Shown piece after piece: positions 55,442 to 62,819 of a stretch of 64,000 nt of DNA. The notes beneath the pieces were generated by a model. It was not told the origin of the DNA, ran no database searches, and worked only from the letters and a program-made list of their open reading frames with translations. Source of the DNA: Balneola sp. (GTDB taxonomy: Bacteria > Bacteroidota > Rhodothermia > Balneolales > Balneolaceae); NCBI GenBank assembly GCA_017640785.1, contig JAEPPZ010000003.1:115998-179997 (forward strand), written 5' to 3'. The position numbers and the translations under genes are program-made. Position 1 is the first letter of the stretch. Every line of letters starts with the position of its first letter.

Positions 55442-56609
55442 TTCGAAGCTCCTCTAATTCATTCTCAATTCTGTTGATATGAATCGCCATTACTTTTTTC
55501 TTGATCCGACCGGTAAGTTTTTCGATGACCTCAAAGGCTTCTCGGTCCACTTTATTTTTGATGCGATCCAGTTCATGATCAGTAATGGAACTCAAGTGAT
55601 GATCGATCTCTTTGATCCTTGGAAGAACGTAATTATTCCGCTCGATCGAATGTTCATACTGATCTAATTCCTCAGCAATAATTTCTTCTACCGCAGGAAT
55701 TGACTTCTTACGATTCTCAATCGCTTCTTTATTTGCAAGGTGTATAGAATCCATATCAACCAAAGTTACATTCTCTATTTGAGATACACTTTCTTCTACA
55801 TTTCTCGGCACACTCAGGTCAAATATTAAACGTGCTTTTCCATCTTCAGGAAAATGCTCTGTTTTCAGGATCGGAGAAGTTGCTCCTGTTGCTGTTATAA
55901 TCAGATCTGAATCTGCAACTACAGATTCCAATTCATCAAAAGTGTGAGCTTTAATATCGAATGAGGACGCCAGACTTTGAGCCCGCTCTATGGTTCTGTT
56001 GATCACAGAAATATGCTCAGCTCCGTTTGAGACCAGGTTTTTACAGGTCACTTTACCCATCTTCCCTGCGCCCAGCAACAAAATGTTAACATCGCTCAGG
56101 TCTTTGAAATGATCTAATGCTAATTGAGTGGCAACGAATCCAACTGAAGCCATTCCTCTACCAAAATCAGTTTCAGTACGCACTCTTTTGTGGGCTTTAA
56201 AAACGGCTTGCATCAACTGATGGAACTCACCTGAAAGATTCTTTTTAGATTCTTTGTAAGCTTTTTTTAGTTGTTGGATGATCTGTACATCACCAAGAAC
56301 TTGTGAGTCTAGTCCAACTCCCACTTTAAATAAATGCTGATAAGCTTCTTCTTCAGTGTAGCTGTATCCATGTTTACTGAAAAAGTCTGCATCGGTATTT
56401 GTGGCCTTACATAATGCTGAAACTAGTACATCCGGATCGCAAAACGCATAAAGCTCTGTTCGATTACAGGTATCCAGAATAATGACACCACCCGGAATAT
56501 TTCTGGTATTGAACTCCAGAAATTCACGTCTTTGTTTATCAATAAAGAATAACTCACGAATAGAAACCTCACTTTTCCAGTGAGAAATACCTATTGCTGA
56601 AAATCTCAT
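55431..56609 (-). CDS. hemA: glutamyl-tRNA reductase
   Basis: HemA reduces glutamyl-tRNA(Glu) to glutamate-1-semialdehyde, the first committed step of C5-route tetrapyrrole synthesis. It is 392 residues. The active cysteine is C48 in DTCNRTELYA; SQVLGDVQIIQQLK follows; the NADPH domain has LLGAGKMGKVT; the C-terminal dimerisation domain begins near residue 300. No ALA synthase is present, so the C5 route is used. It overlaps hemC by 11 bases; hemY lies 59 bases upstream. Confidence 0.97.
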   Translation of the reverse strand: MRFSAIGISHWKSEVSIRELFFIDKQRREFLEFNTRNIPGGVIILDTCNRTELYAFCDPDVLVSALCKATNTDADFFSKHGYSYTEEEAYQHLFKVGVGLDSQVLGDVQIIQQLKKAYKESKKNLSGEFHQLMQAVFKAHKRVRTETDFGRGMASVGFVATQLALDHFKDLSDVNILLLGAGKMGKVTCKNLVSNGAEHISVINRTIERAQSLASSFDIKAHTFDELESVVADSDLIITATGATSPILKTEHFPEDGKARLIFDLSVPRNVEESVSQIENVTLVDMDSIHLANKEAIENRKKSIPAVEEIIAEELDQYEHSIERNNYVLPRIKEIDHHLSSITDHELDRIKNKVDREAFEVIEKLTGRIKKKVMAIHINRIENELEELRNEA

Positions 56610-56668
56610 ATCTGCTTAAAAAATAGTTTGGACCAAATTCACGCTAAAATAAGATCTGAATGTGAAGA

Positions 56669-58006
56669 TTATATGAATTCAGATAAATTTTTCGCTCCGT
56701 CCACACAGTCAGAGACTGAAACTCCCCAACGGTAATTTCCACCTATATAAAACCCTTCATTTTCTTGCTGAAATCTGTCCATTGATTCCTCTACTGATGC
56801 AAAATCTACGCAAAATTGAGGAATAGCATTTTTCCATAATTTTGAAGAAACCATTTCAGCATCGCCTTTCACATTCATAATTGCGGAAAACTCTTCAATA
56901 ACTTCGTTCTCAATATCCCTGATATCCTGATCGATAACTTTTATATCGTGAGAACCACCTGTCATCAAGTTTACATGCACATATTCGTCTTCTGTTTGGT
57001 CAGGGAAGATGTTTGATTTCCAAATCGCCCCAAGTACCCTGGTGTTTTCTTTTCTCGGAACCAAAAACCCAAATCCGTTTTCAGGCAGATTCATATCTTC
57101 TTTTTTAAACACCAACTGAGTTGAAAGCATCGGCGAATAGTTGACCTCTGACAAACTATTTTCAAATTTCTGAGCATTCGTTTTCAATACTTCTTTCAAC
57201 ACATATGCGGGAAGACAGCTTACAACCTTATCAAAAATGTATTCGTGATCAGTTGTGGTCACCTTAAAATTGCTTTGCTGAACCTGAAGGCTTTTTACTT
57301 CTTCATGAAGAATTGAATCATCCAGACGTTCGGAGAGTGTCTCGGTTAATTGCTGAACTCCTTTTTTGAAGGATATCACCTTGGGTTTAAAAGATGATTT
57401 CTTTTTTCTTGATTTCAGAAATCCTTTAGTGATCGAACCATATTCCTGTTCAAAATCAGACAGTTTACCGATCAATTTATTTTTGCTGAGCGAATAAATA
57501 TCACCTGCATAAATTCCGGAGAAAAAAGGATCCGCGAGATATTCAACAGCTTCCTTACCAATTCGTCTTTCCAGAAAAGAGCCGATACTTTCATCAGCAT
57601 CAGAGTTCAATGATTTTCTGATTGGCTCGGAAAAAAGCACTTTCTTCCCTTTCCAACTAAGCACATCAGAAAACAGAAAGGAAATCGGATTCTGCTTTAT
57701 CTTTTTCAGCTCTCCGTTCCTGACAATAAATCTGGTTTTCGAACTTTCAGACATGTAAAGCACTTCGTCTTCAAGACCAAGGTCTTTAATCATTTCAGAA
57801 ACAGATCCGGTTTTATCACGAATAGTATTTGGTCCAAAATCAAAAACAGAATATTGATTCGGTTCAGAACGAATTACTCCACCCGTATCTTCCTGAGCTT
57901 CAAAAAGAGTTACTTCAAAACCTTTCTTTTTCAAATACCAGGCTGTGGACAAACCTGAAATACCTCCTCCAAGTACTGCAATAGTATTTGAGGAAGAAGT
58001 ACTCAT
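56669..58006 (-). CDS. hemY: protoporphyrinogen oxidase, FAD type
   Basis: A 445-residue flavoenzyme that oxidises protoporphyrinogen IX with O2. The N-terminal AVLGGGISGLSTAWYLKKKG binds FAD, with the acidic LFEAQEDTGG; the C-terminal GFYIGGNYRWGVSVSDCV completes the FAD site. It is the PgoX type (called HemY or, in some annotation schemes, HemG), unrelated to Escherichia coli flavodoxin-like HemG. Adjacent to ferrochelatase with no gap, matching the order of the last two steps. Confidence 0.93.
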   Translation of the reverse strand: MSTSSSNTIAVLGGGISGLSTAWYLKKKGFEVTLFEAQEDTGGVIRSEPNQYSVFDFGPNTIRDKTGSVSEMIKDLGLEDEVLYMSESSKTRFIVRNGELKKIKQNPISFLFSDVLSWKGKKVLFSEPIRKSLNSDADESIGSFLERRIGKEAVEYLADPFFSGIYAGDIYSLSKNKLIGKLSDFEQEYGSITKGFLKSRKKKSSFKPKVISFKKGVQQLTETLSERLDDSILHEEVKSLQVQQSNFKVTTTDHEYIFDKVVSCLPAYVLKEVLKTNAQKFENSLSEVNYSPMLSTQLVFKKEDMNLPENGFGFLVPRKENTRVLGAIWKSNIFPDQTEDEYVHVNLMTGGSHDIKVIDQDIRDIENEVIEEFSAIMNVKGDAEMVSSKLWKNAIPQFCVDFASVEESMDRFQQENEGFYIGGNYRWGVSVSDCVDGAKNLSEFI

Positions 58007-59065
58007 TTAAACGCGTTCTAACACAGGAGCTATTTCCAGTGCTTTTCTGCTCCAGTCTTCAAGTGCGTCGATCCAAAGATCGTTGTCATTGATACATGGA
58101 ATCAAAACCAGATCTTCGCCACCGGCTTCTATGAAATCTTCCTTACCTCTGATGCCGATCTCTTCCAAAGTTTCAATACAATCCGATACAAAAGCCGGAC
58201 AAACTACTGCTACTTTCTTCTTTCCTTCTTTTCCAAGACGTTCAAGCTCTTTGTCGGTAGCCGGTAACAACCACGGATCAACTCCTAACTTTGATTGAAA
58301 AGCCGTGCTGTACCTTGACTCATCCAGATCCAGATATTCAACAACCTGTTTTGTGGTCATAAGGTCCTGATGACGATAGCAAAACTGATGAGCCGGTGAA
58401 CTTACTTCACAACAATTTTCACATTTCAGGCAATGATCTCCGGTAATATCTCTTTTTTTAATGTGACGCTCAGGCACTCCGTGATAAGAAAAGAGAATAT
58501 GGTCAATATCATCGGTGATATACGGTTTCATGCTTTCCGCCAACGCTTTGATGTATTTCGGATCGTTGAAGAATGGATCTTTTATTACCGTGTGTAAGTG
58601 AGGAAACTTAGCCAGAATAACATCTTTGGTTTTTTCTATCACTGTTTCTGAAGTCGCCATTGCGTATTGCGGATACAGTGGAACTAAAAATACGGTTTCG
58701 AGTTCAGGATTTTGCTTTAGAAGATCTTCAATCCCAGCCTCGATAGACGGATTTCCATATCTCATTCCTATACTAACGGGAATATCATCACCCAATCTTT
58801 GCTTCAATTTAGCTTCCACCTGTTCAGTGATAACGATCAACGGAGAACCGTCTTCCCACCAGATCAACTCATAAGCTTCTCCGGATTCTTTAGGTCGTTT
58901 GGGGAGAATAAAACCTTCCACTATCATCTTCCTGATAATTTCGGGAGCATCAATTACCCTCTTATCCATCAAAAATTCTCTCAGATAAACCTTAACATCT
59001 TCGGGTTCAAAACTATCCGGTGAACCCAGATTTACTAAAAATATTCCTGTCTTTGATTTAACCAT
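58007..59065 (-). CDS. hemH: ferrochelatase with internal cysteine cluster
   Basis: A 352-residue ferrochelatase that inserts Fe(II) into protoporphyrin IX. LVNLGSPDS, LREFLMDKRVID, the catalytic-site FSYHGVPERH (H195) and CIETLEEIG are typical. Between H195 and the next core block, C212, C215, C218, C219 and C229 form a C-x2-C-x2-C-C-x9-C pattern (DHCLKCENCCE and HQFCYRH). Several bacterial ferrochelatases carry an internal [2Fe-2S] cluster in this region, so a cluster here is inferred. First gene of the heme unit, divergent from the YeeZ-like gene. Confidence 0.96.
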   Translation of the reverse strand: MVKSKTGIFLVNLGSPDSFEPEDVKVYLREFLMDKRVIDAPEIIRKMIVEGFILPKRPKESGEAYELIWWEDGSPLIVITEQVEAKLKQRLGDDIPVSIGMRYGNPSIEAGIEDLLKQNPELETVFLVPLYPQYAMATSETVIEKTKDVILAKFPHLHTVIKDPFFNDPKYIKALAESMKPYITDDIDHILFSYHGVPERHIKKRDITGDHCLKCENCCEVSSPAHQFCYRHQDLMTTKQVVEYLDLDESRYSTAFQSKLGVDPWLLPATDKELERLGKEGKKKVAVVCPAFVSDCIETLEEIGIRGKEDFIEAGGEDLVLIPCINDNDLWIDALEDWSRKALEIAPVLERV

Positions 59066-59127
59066 GCCTGAAATTTTATCTACTTTATGTACAGTTAACT
59101 AATAACTCACTTTTTTGTGAATTTTTT

Positions 59128-59955
59128 ATGAAGTCTGCTGAATTAGATTCTGTATTAATTATTGGTTGTGGTTGGGTTGGAACCAAGCTTGCAACAACTT
59201 TGATCTCTCAAAATATCAACGTTTTTGGCACTACCCGTTCTGCTGAAAAAGCTTCTTCCCTTCGTTCTTTGGGAATTGAACCAATTATTTTTGATCTGGA
59301 AAAAGAAGACGCCATCCAAACTGATCTTCCCAAAGTTGATGCTATCGTCATTTCCATTTCTCCTGGGAGAGGTGATCAGCGCTCTCAGTATCCAAAACAC
59401 ATCCAAAAACTCAGTAAACTTCTTGCTTCAACAAACCAACAAGTGGTCATGTTTAGTTCCACATCGGCCTATAAAGGAAAGATGGGAATTGTTACGGAAT
59501 CAGACGCCCTTCCTGATCCGGAAAATGAAAACGTAATTCTTGCTGCTGAAAGCGAATTAAAAACAATAATTCCAGAATCTGTCATTCTTCGTTTGGGCGG
59601 ACTTTTTGGCTCAGACCGGCATCCCGTTAAATATCTCGCCGGACGTGAAGGAATTTCAAGTGGTGATGCGCCGGTAAATCTTGTTCACAGAGAAGATGTT
59701 ATTGCTGCTACTATTTCTGTTCTATCCCACAAAACCCAGAACGAGATCTTTAATGTTTGCTCCGATCATCATCCAACCAAAAAAGAACTCTATACCAATC
59801 TATCAGAAAAATTGGGACTTGAAACGCCTTCTTTTAATTCAGGCGGATCTGATGAGAAACTGGTAGATGGCAGCAGAATCAAAAAAGAATTGGGGTTTGA
59901 GTACAAGCAAAATGATCTGTTTTCGTACACTCCTGATAAATCATTCTTCTCTTGA
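59128..59955 (+). CDS. YeeZ-like NAD(P)-binding epimerase-fold protein
   Basis: A 275-residue Rossmann protein of the extended SDR group, close in length and layout to Escherichia coli YeeZ (274). It has LIIGCGWVGTKLATTL (residues about 10-26), VVMFSSTSAYK, VILRLGGLFGSDRHPVKYLAG, VNLVHREDVI, and ends with the family motif DGSRIKKELGFEYK. The enzymatic role of YeeZ proteins is not known. Divergent from hemH across 62 bases. Confidence 0.85.
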   Translation: MKSAELDSVLIIGCGWVGTKLATTLISQNINVFGTTRSAEKASSLRSLGIEPIIFDLEKEDAIQTDLPKVDAIVISISPGRGDQRSQYPKHIQKLSKLLASTNQQVVMFSSTSAYKGKMGIVTESDALPDPENENVILAAESELKTIIPESVILRLGGLFGSDRHPVKYLAGREGISSGDAPVNLVHREDVIAATISVLSHKTQNEIFNVCSDHHPTKKELYTNLSEKLGLETPSFNSGGSDEKLVDGSRIKKELGFEYKQNDLFSYTPDKSFFS

Positions 59956-59957
59956 TT

Positions 59958-60036
59958 TGTCATTTCGGGTGCAACGATAAATCTAATTATCTGCTCTAAA
60001 GAAATTTTTAGATTTCACCCTTTGGTCGAAATGACA
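59958..60036. repeat. TGTCATTTCG/CGAAATGACA dispersed repeat, copy 2
   Basis: Outer arms TGTCATTTCG (59958-59967) and CGAAATGACA (60027-60036) are perfect. Inner AAATCTA (59979-59985) and TAGATTT (60009-60015) are perfect too. It shares this nested plan with 49287-49393. Between the YeeZ-like and AhpD-like genes. Confidence 0.75.
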
Positions 60037-60095
60037 AGAGCGCCCATTCTCTTAGTCAGAGCAAGCTAATTTGAAATTTGGAAATCGAATGTTGG

Positions 60096-60470
60096 TTATT
60101 GTTTTTGAAAAAGTCCTTCTTCTTCGATCATCTCAATGGTTTCTACAGCTCTTCGTAAATGGGGAATCACAATGCTACCGCCAACAATTAGCGCCACATT
60201 CATAGCATCCAGAATTTCCTCTTTGGTGGAACCGGTTTTGGCACATTGCTCCAGATGATAATCGATGCAATCATTGCAACGAAGTACCGATGAAGCAACA
60301 AGCCCGAGCAACTCTTTGGTTTTGGAATCCAACGCTCCGTCACGATAAGTATTGGCATCCATGTTAAAGAACCGTTTGATTCCAAGATGTCCGGCATTTA
60401 GGGTTTTCTCGTTTAATTCTGTTCTCTCCTCACGGAAAGCCTGTAGTCGGTTTTTATCGGTATTATTCAT
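60096..60470 (-). CDS. AhpD-like carboxymuconolactone decarboxylase family protein
   Basis: A 124-residue all-helical protein of the CMD/AhpD family. The redox-type motif is C65-N-D-C68 followed by H72 (LRCNDCIDYHLEQC), as in AhpD thiol reductases rather than true decarboxylases. It may take part in peroxide reduction, though the partner peroxidase is not adjacent. Convergent with the YeeZ-like gene, with no operon partners. Confidence 0.85.
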   Translation of the reverse strand: MNNTDKNRLQAFREERTELNEKTLNAGHLGIKRFFNMDANTYRDGALDSKTKELLGLVASSVLRCNDCIDYHLEQCAKTGSTKEEILDAMNVALIVGGSIVIPHLRRAVETIEMIEEEGLFQKQ

Positions 60471-60715
60471 TTTCTAATTTGATTTATCCAAGAAAGCACA
60501 AATGAAATTGCGCATTAAATTTTTCAGAAAATACTGATTGTGTAGATAAGTAGATATGAGAATAAGGCACTTCCTTTACTTATCCACGTTTTTCCTTATC
60601 TACTTATAGCGATTCTGTAGCCCCCAAAAATTTCATTTTGTGATTTGATTAATTAGTCGCAATTTTAAAAAGAAACACACCCCTAAATCCCCTCTCCAGA
60701 GGGGACTTCTTATTA
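60471..60715. other. intergenic region with two short inverted repeats
   Basis: No gene is seen. ATAAGTAGATA (60546-60556) and TATCTACTTAT (60597-60607) are a perfect 11-bp pair with a 40-base spacer. The CCCTAAATCCC repeat copy 2 follows. Confidence 0.45.
60680..60707. repeat. CCCTAAATCCC dispersed repeat, copy 2
   Basis: CCCCTAAATCCCCTCTCC with AGAGGGGA forms a 7-bp stem (CCCCTCT and AGAGGGG at 60689-60704) with a tight centre. It shares its left part with 17373-17402. It sits only about ten bases before the start of the SGNH gene and may cover its ribosome site. Confidence 0.6.
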
Positions 60716-62215
60716 ATGTTCAGAAAAAAAGATCCAAAACATAAACTGGTCGTAATCGGTGACAGCCTTTCTCAAGGTTTTAATAACGGTGGTATTTACC
60801 GTACCGACATCAACTTTCCTTCTTTTATAGCAAGATGTTTTGAACCAACTCCACGATTCGATCAACCAAATTTTACAGCTCAGGCCGGGATTCCTATAAA
60901 TCTCGAAGTTTTGATTCGTGGGCTTTCGGAGGAATTTGGCAGCGAGATCGACTGGAGAGAATATCTCCCTGCGGCTAATCATACTTTTAGAACCCTGAAA
61001 CGAATTAAGAAGTACTGGGAAGGAGGAATGAAAGACCTGAAAGTAAATCAGGTATCGCCTTACCACAATCAGGCCATTTGGGGATTTGCCATTAATGATT
61101 CATGGATCGTAAACGAGCGAAAAAGCAGAGAATACATTCAAAACAATAAAGAAAGTTTTTCTGTTTTTGGTATTCTTCCTGAACATGCAAAGTATACCAC
61201 ATCCAGGTTAGTGCTTAATCCGACGCTTGGAAATGATTTTCAGGAAAACACCCAAATCGATAATGCAAACATTCTTCAGGAAGATGGCGGGATTGAAAAC
61301 CTGATCGTTTGTCTGGGACATAATAATGCCTTGGGATCCGTTGTGAATTTAAACCTGACCTGGTCGGAACCGGAAGACATGAAAGCTTTCACACCGCATA
61401 GAAAGCATTCTATTTACCGTCCGGAGCATTTTGAATTGGAATACAGGGAACTAGCTGAACGGATCTCAAAGATCGGAGCAAAACGGGTTTTTGTACCCAC
61501 TATTCCTTACCCCACAATTCCACCGGTCATTCGGGGCGTAAATTCCAGCGTTTCAAAAAAAGCTCTGGGTTACTTCGATTATTACACACGTTTCTGGATA
61601 TGGGATGAGGATTTTGATCCGGGTAAACACCCTTTTATTACCAAAGATGAAGCTATTCAAATTGATTTGGCAGTGGATGAATTCAACAACATCATTAAAA
61701 AAGTAGCCAAAGAATATGACTGGTTTGTGGTTCCGGTTGCCAGAAATGTTGCCGGGATGGCTAACAGAAGACTGGGCGGAGAATTATTGAGAGGTTACCC
61801 TAAAGAATTTGTTAGTGCTTTAAAAAGAAATCCTGCAACCGCACATTTGGTAAACCAAAAAGATGAAGCTACAGTAAACACCGAATTCCTGAGGTTGGAT
61901 AAAGACAAAAAGATCATAAAAGGCGGAATTTTCAGCCTGGATGGTTTACATCCTACAACCATTGGTTACGGATTGATGGCAAATGTATACTATATCTCAA
62001 TGGTGCAAGCTGGTGTAAAATTCCAAAAGAAAATGGACTGGGATCATATCATAGCAGAGGATTCTCTGATAACCAACCCTCCCGTCTTGCTCAAAGAACT
62101 CCGGTCTGTGCTTGGGTATCTTGCGCTTGGCAATCAGGAACGTTTTTTAAAGATCGGAAAAAGCATCTTTACACAAGTTTTTGAACACTTATCTACCGGG
62201 GATCAGAAGAACTAA
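60716..62215 (+). CDS. SGNH-fold hydrolase, no signal peptide
   Basis: A 499-residue protein with the GDSL/SGNH blocks well separated: block I VVIGDSLSQGF with S17, a block III-like CLGHNNALG near residue 200, and block V DGLHPTTIGYG with D409 and H412. Family members are esterases, lipases or acyl/acetyl hydrolases. It is much longer than usual (about 200-250 residues) because of an insertion between blocks I and III. No export signal is visible. The frameshifted barrel gene follows four bases later. Substrate unknown. Confidence 0.75.
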   Translation: MFRKKDPKHKLVVIGDSLSQGFNNGGIYRTDINFPSFIARCFEPTPRFDQPNFTAQAGIPINLEVLIRGLSEEFGSEIDWREYLPAANHTFRTLKRIKKYWEGGMKDLKVNQVSPYHNQAIWGFAINDSWIVNERKSREYIQNNKESFSVFGILPEHAKYTTSRLVLNPTLGNDFQENTQIDNANILQEDGGIENLIVCLGHNNALGSVVNLNLTWSEPEDMKAFTPHRKHSIYRPEHFELEYRELAERISKIGAKRVFVPTIPYPTIPPVIRGVNSSVSKKALGYFDYYTRFWIWDEDFDPGKHPFITKDEAIQIDLAVDEFNNIIKKVAKEYDWFVVPVARNVAGMANRRLGGELLRGYPKEFVSALKRNPATAHLVNQKDEATVNTEFLRLDKDKKIIKGGIFSLDGLHPTTIGYGLMANVYYISMVQAGVKFQKKMDWDHIIAEDSLITNPPVLLKELRSVLGYLALGNQERFLKIGKSIFTQVFEHLSTGDQKN

Positions 62216-62219
62216 ATTT

Positions 62220-62691
62220 ATGAAAAAAATCTTTTCTCCTTTTTTAATTGCTTTCTTATTTAGCAGTTTTTTAATGTCACAGTCTCTTTATTTAGATAAA
62301 GAACGATTTGCTCTTGCCATAACACCTTCGTTTTCTTTTGCTGAAAACGTTTCAATTCTTTCAATAGGAACTTCTTTTTCATTGAATAAGAAATTAGATA
62401 TTTCATTTCAGTGCATCCAGTTTTGGGGCCGGACTTACTTTTGCTTATAAAGAAGAACAACCGAATACATTTAGTACAATTCCTTTATTCGGAGTTTCTT
62501 TCATTCCTTTTAGCCAGGTTGCCGGAAGCAGGAATACATATGTTTCAGATGAAAAATTTTTTCTCTTTCAGTTTGGCGTCGGGATATATTCAAACGTCCT
62601 CAATCAAAGCAAATTTGTTATAAATCCTACCGTTTCTTTAGATACTTCCTCAAACTTTGGAGCCTCCTTATCAGCTTCGTTAATATTTTAA
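62220..62691 (+). pseudogene. frameshifted outer-membrane beta-barrel protein
   Basis: The frame opening at ATG 62220 encodes a signal peptide (MKKIFSPFLIAFLFSSFLMSQ) and beta-strand-like residues to DISF, then ends early at 62448-62450. From about 62410 the +1 frame continues as SASSFGAGLTFAYK... to VSLDTSSNFGASLSASLIF, stop at 62689-62691. Removing one base near 62406-62409 gives a continuous 156-residue protein ending in phenylalanine, typical of outer-membrane barrels. It lies four bases after the SGNH gene. A true mutation or a sequence error are both possible; the run there is only three T, so a homopolymer error is less likely. Confidence 0.75.
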
Positions 62692-62716
62692 ACTACTGAT
62701 GATCCCACTTTTCAAT

Positions 62717-62741
62717 TTTATTTAGATTTATTCTACATAAA
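62717..62741. promoter_or_regulatory. palindromic operator 1 before the DUF4856 gene
   Basis: A 25-base palindrome of plan 10-5-10: TTTATTTAGA, spacer TTTAT, TCTACATAAA; arms match at 9 of 10. A second copy lies at 62766-62790. The AT-rich TTAGAtnnnTCTAA form resembles iron-regulator (Fur) operators reported in Bacteroidota; this identification is inference. A GAGGAC/GTCCT hairpin (62745-62765 area) lies between the copies. Confidence 0.5.
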
Positions 62742-62765
62742 GGTTGAGGACGTTCGAAAAAGTCC

Positions 62766-62790
62766 TTAACTTAGATTCGTTCTAAATAAA
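62766..62790. promoter_or_regulatory. palindromic operator 2 before the DUF4856 gene
   Basis: Same plan as operator 1: left arm TTAACTTAGA, spacer TTCGT, right arm TCTAAATAAA; arms match at 8 of 10. It lies about 30-55 bases before the ATG. The core TTAGATTCGTTCTAA is a perfect 5-5-5 palindrome. Two spaced copies suggest tight repression. Confidence 0.5.
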
Positions 62791-62819
62791 ATCTACAACT
62801 ACTATTCTTCAAAAAAACG

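Noticed and set aside
62220..62450. Barrel fragment as an intact short gene
   Set aside because: The coding sense clearly continues in the next frame to 62691, so it was called a frameshifted gene instead.
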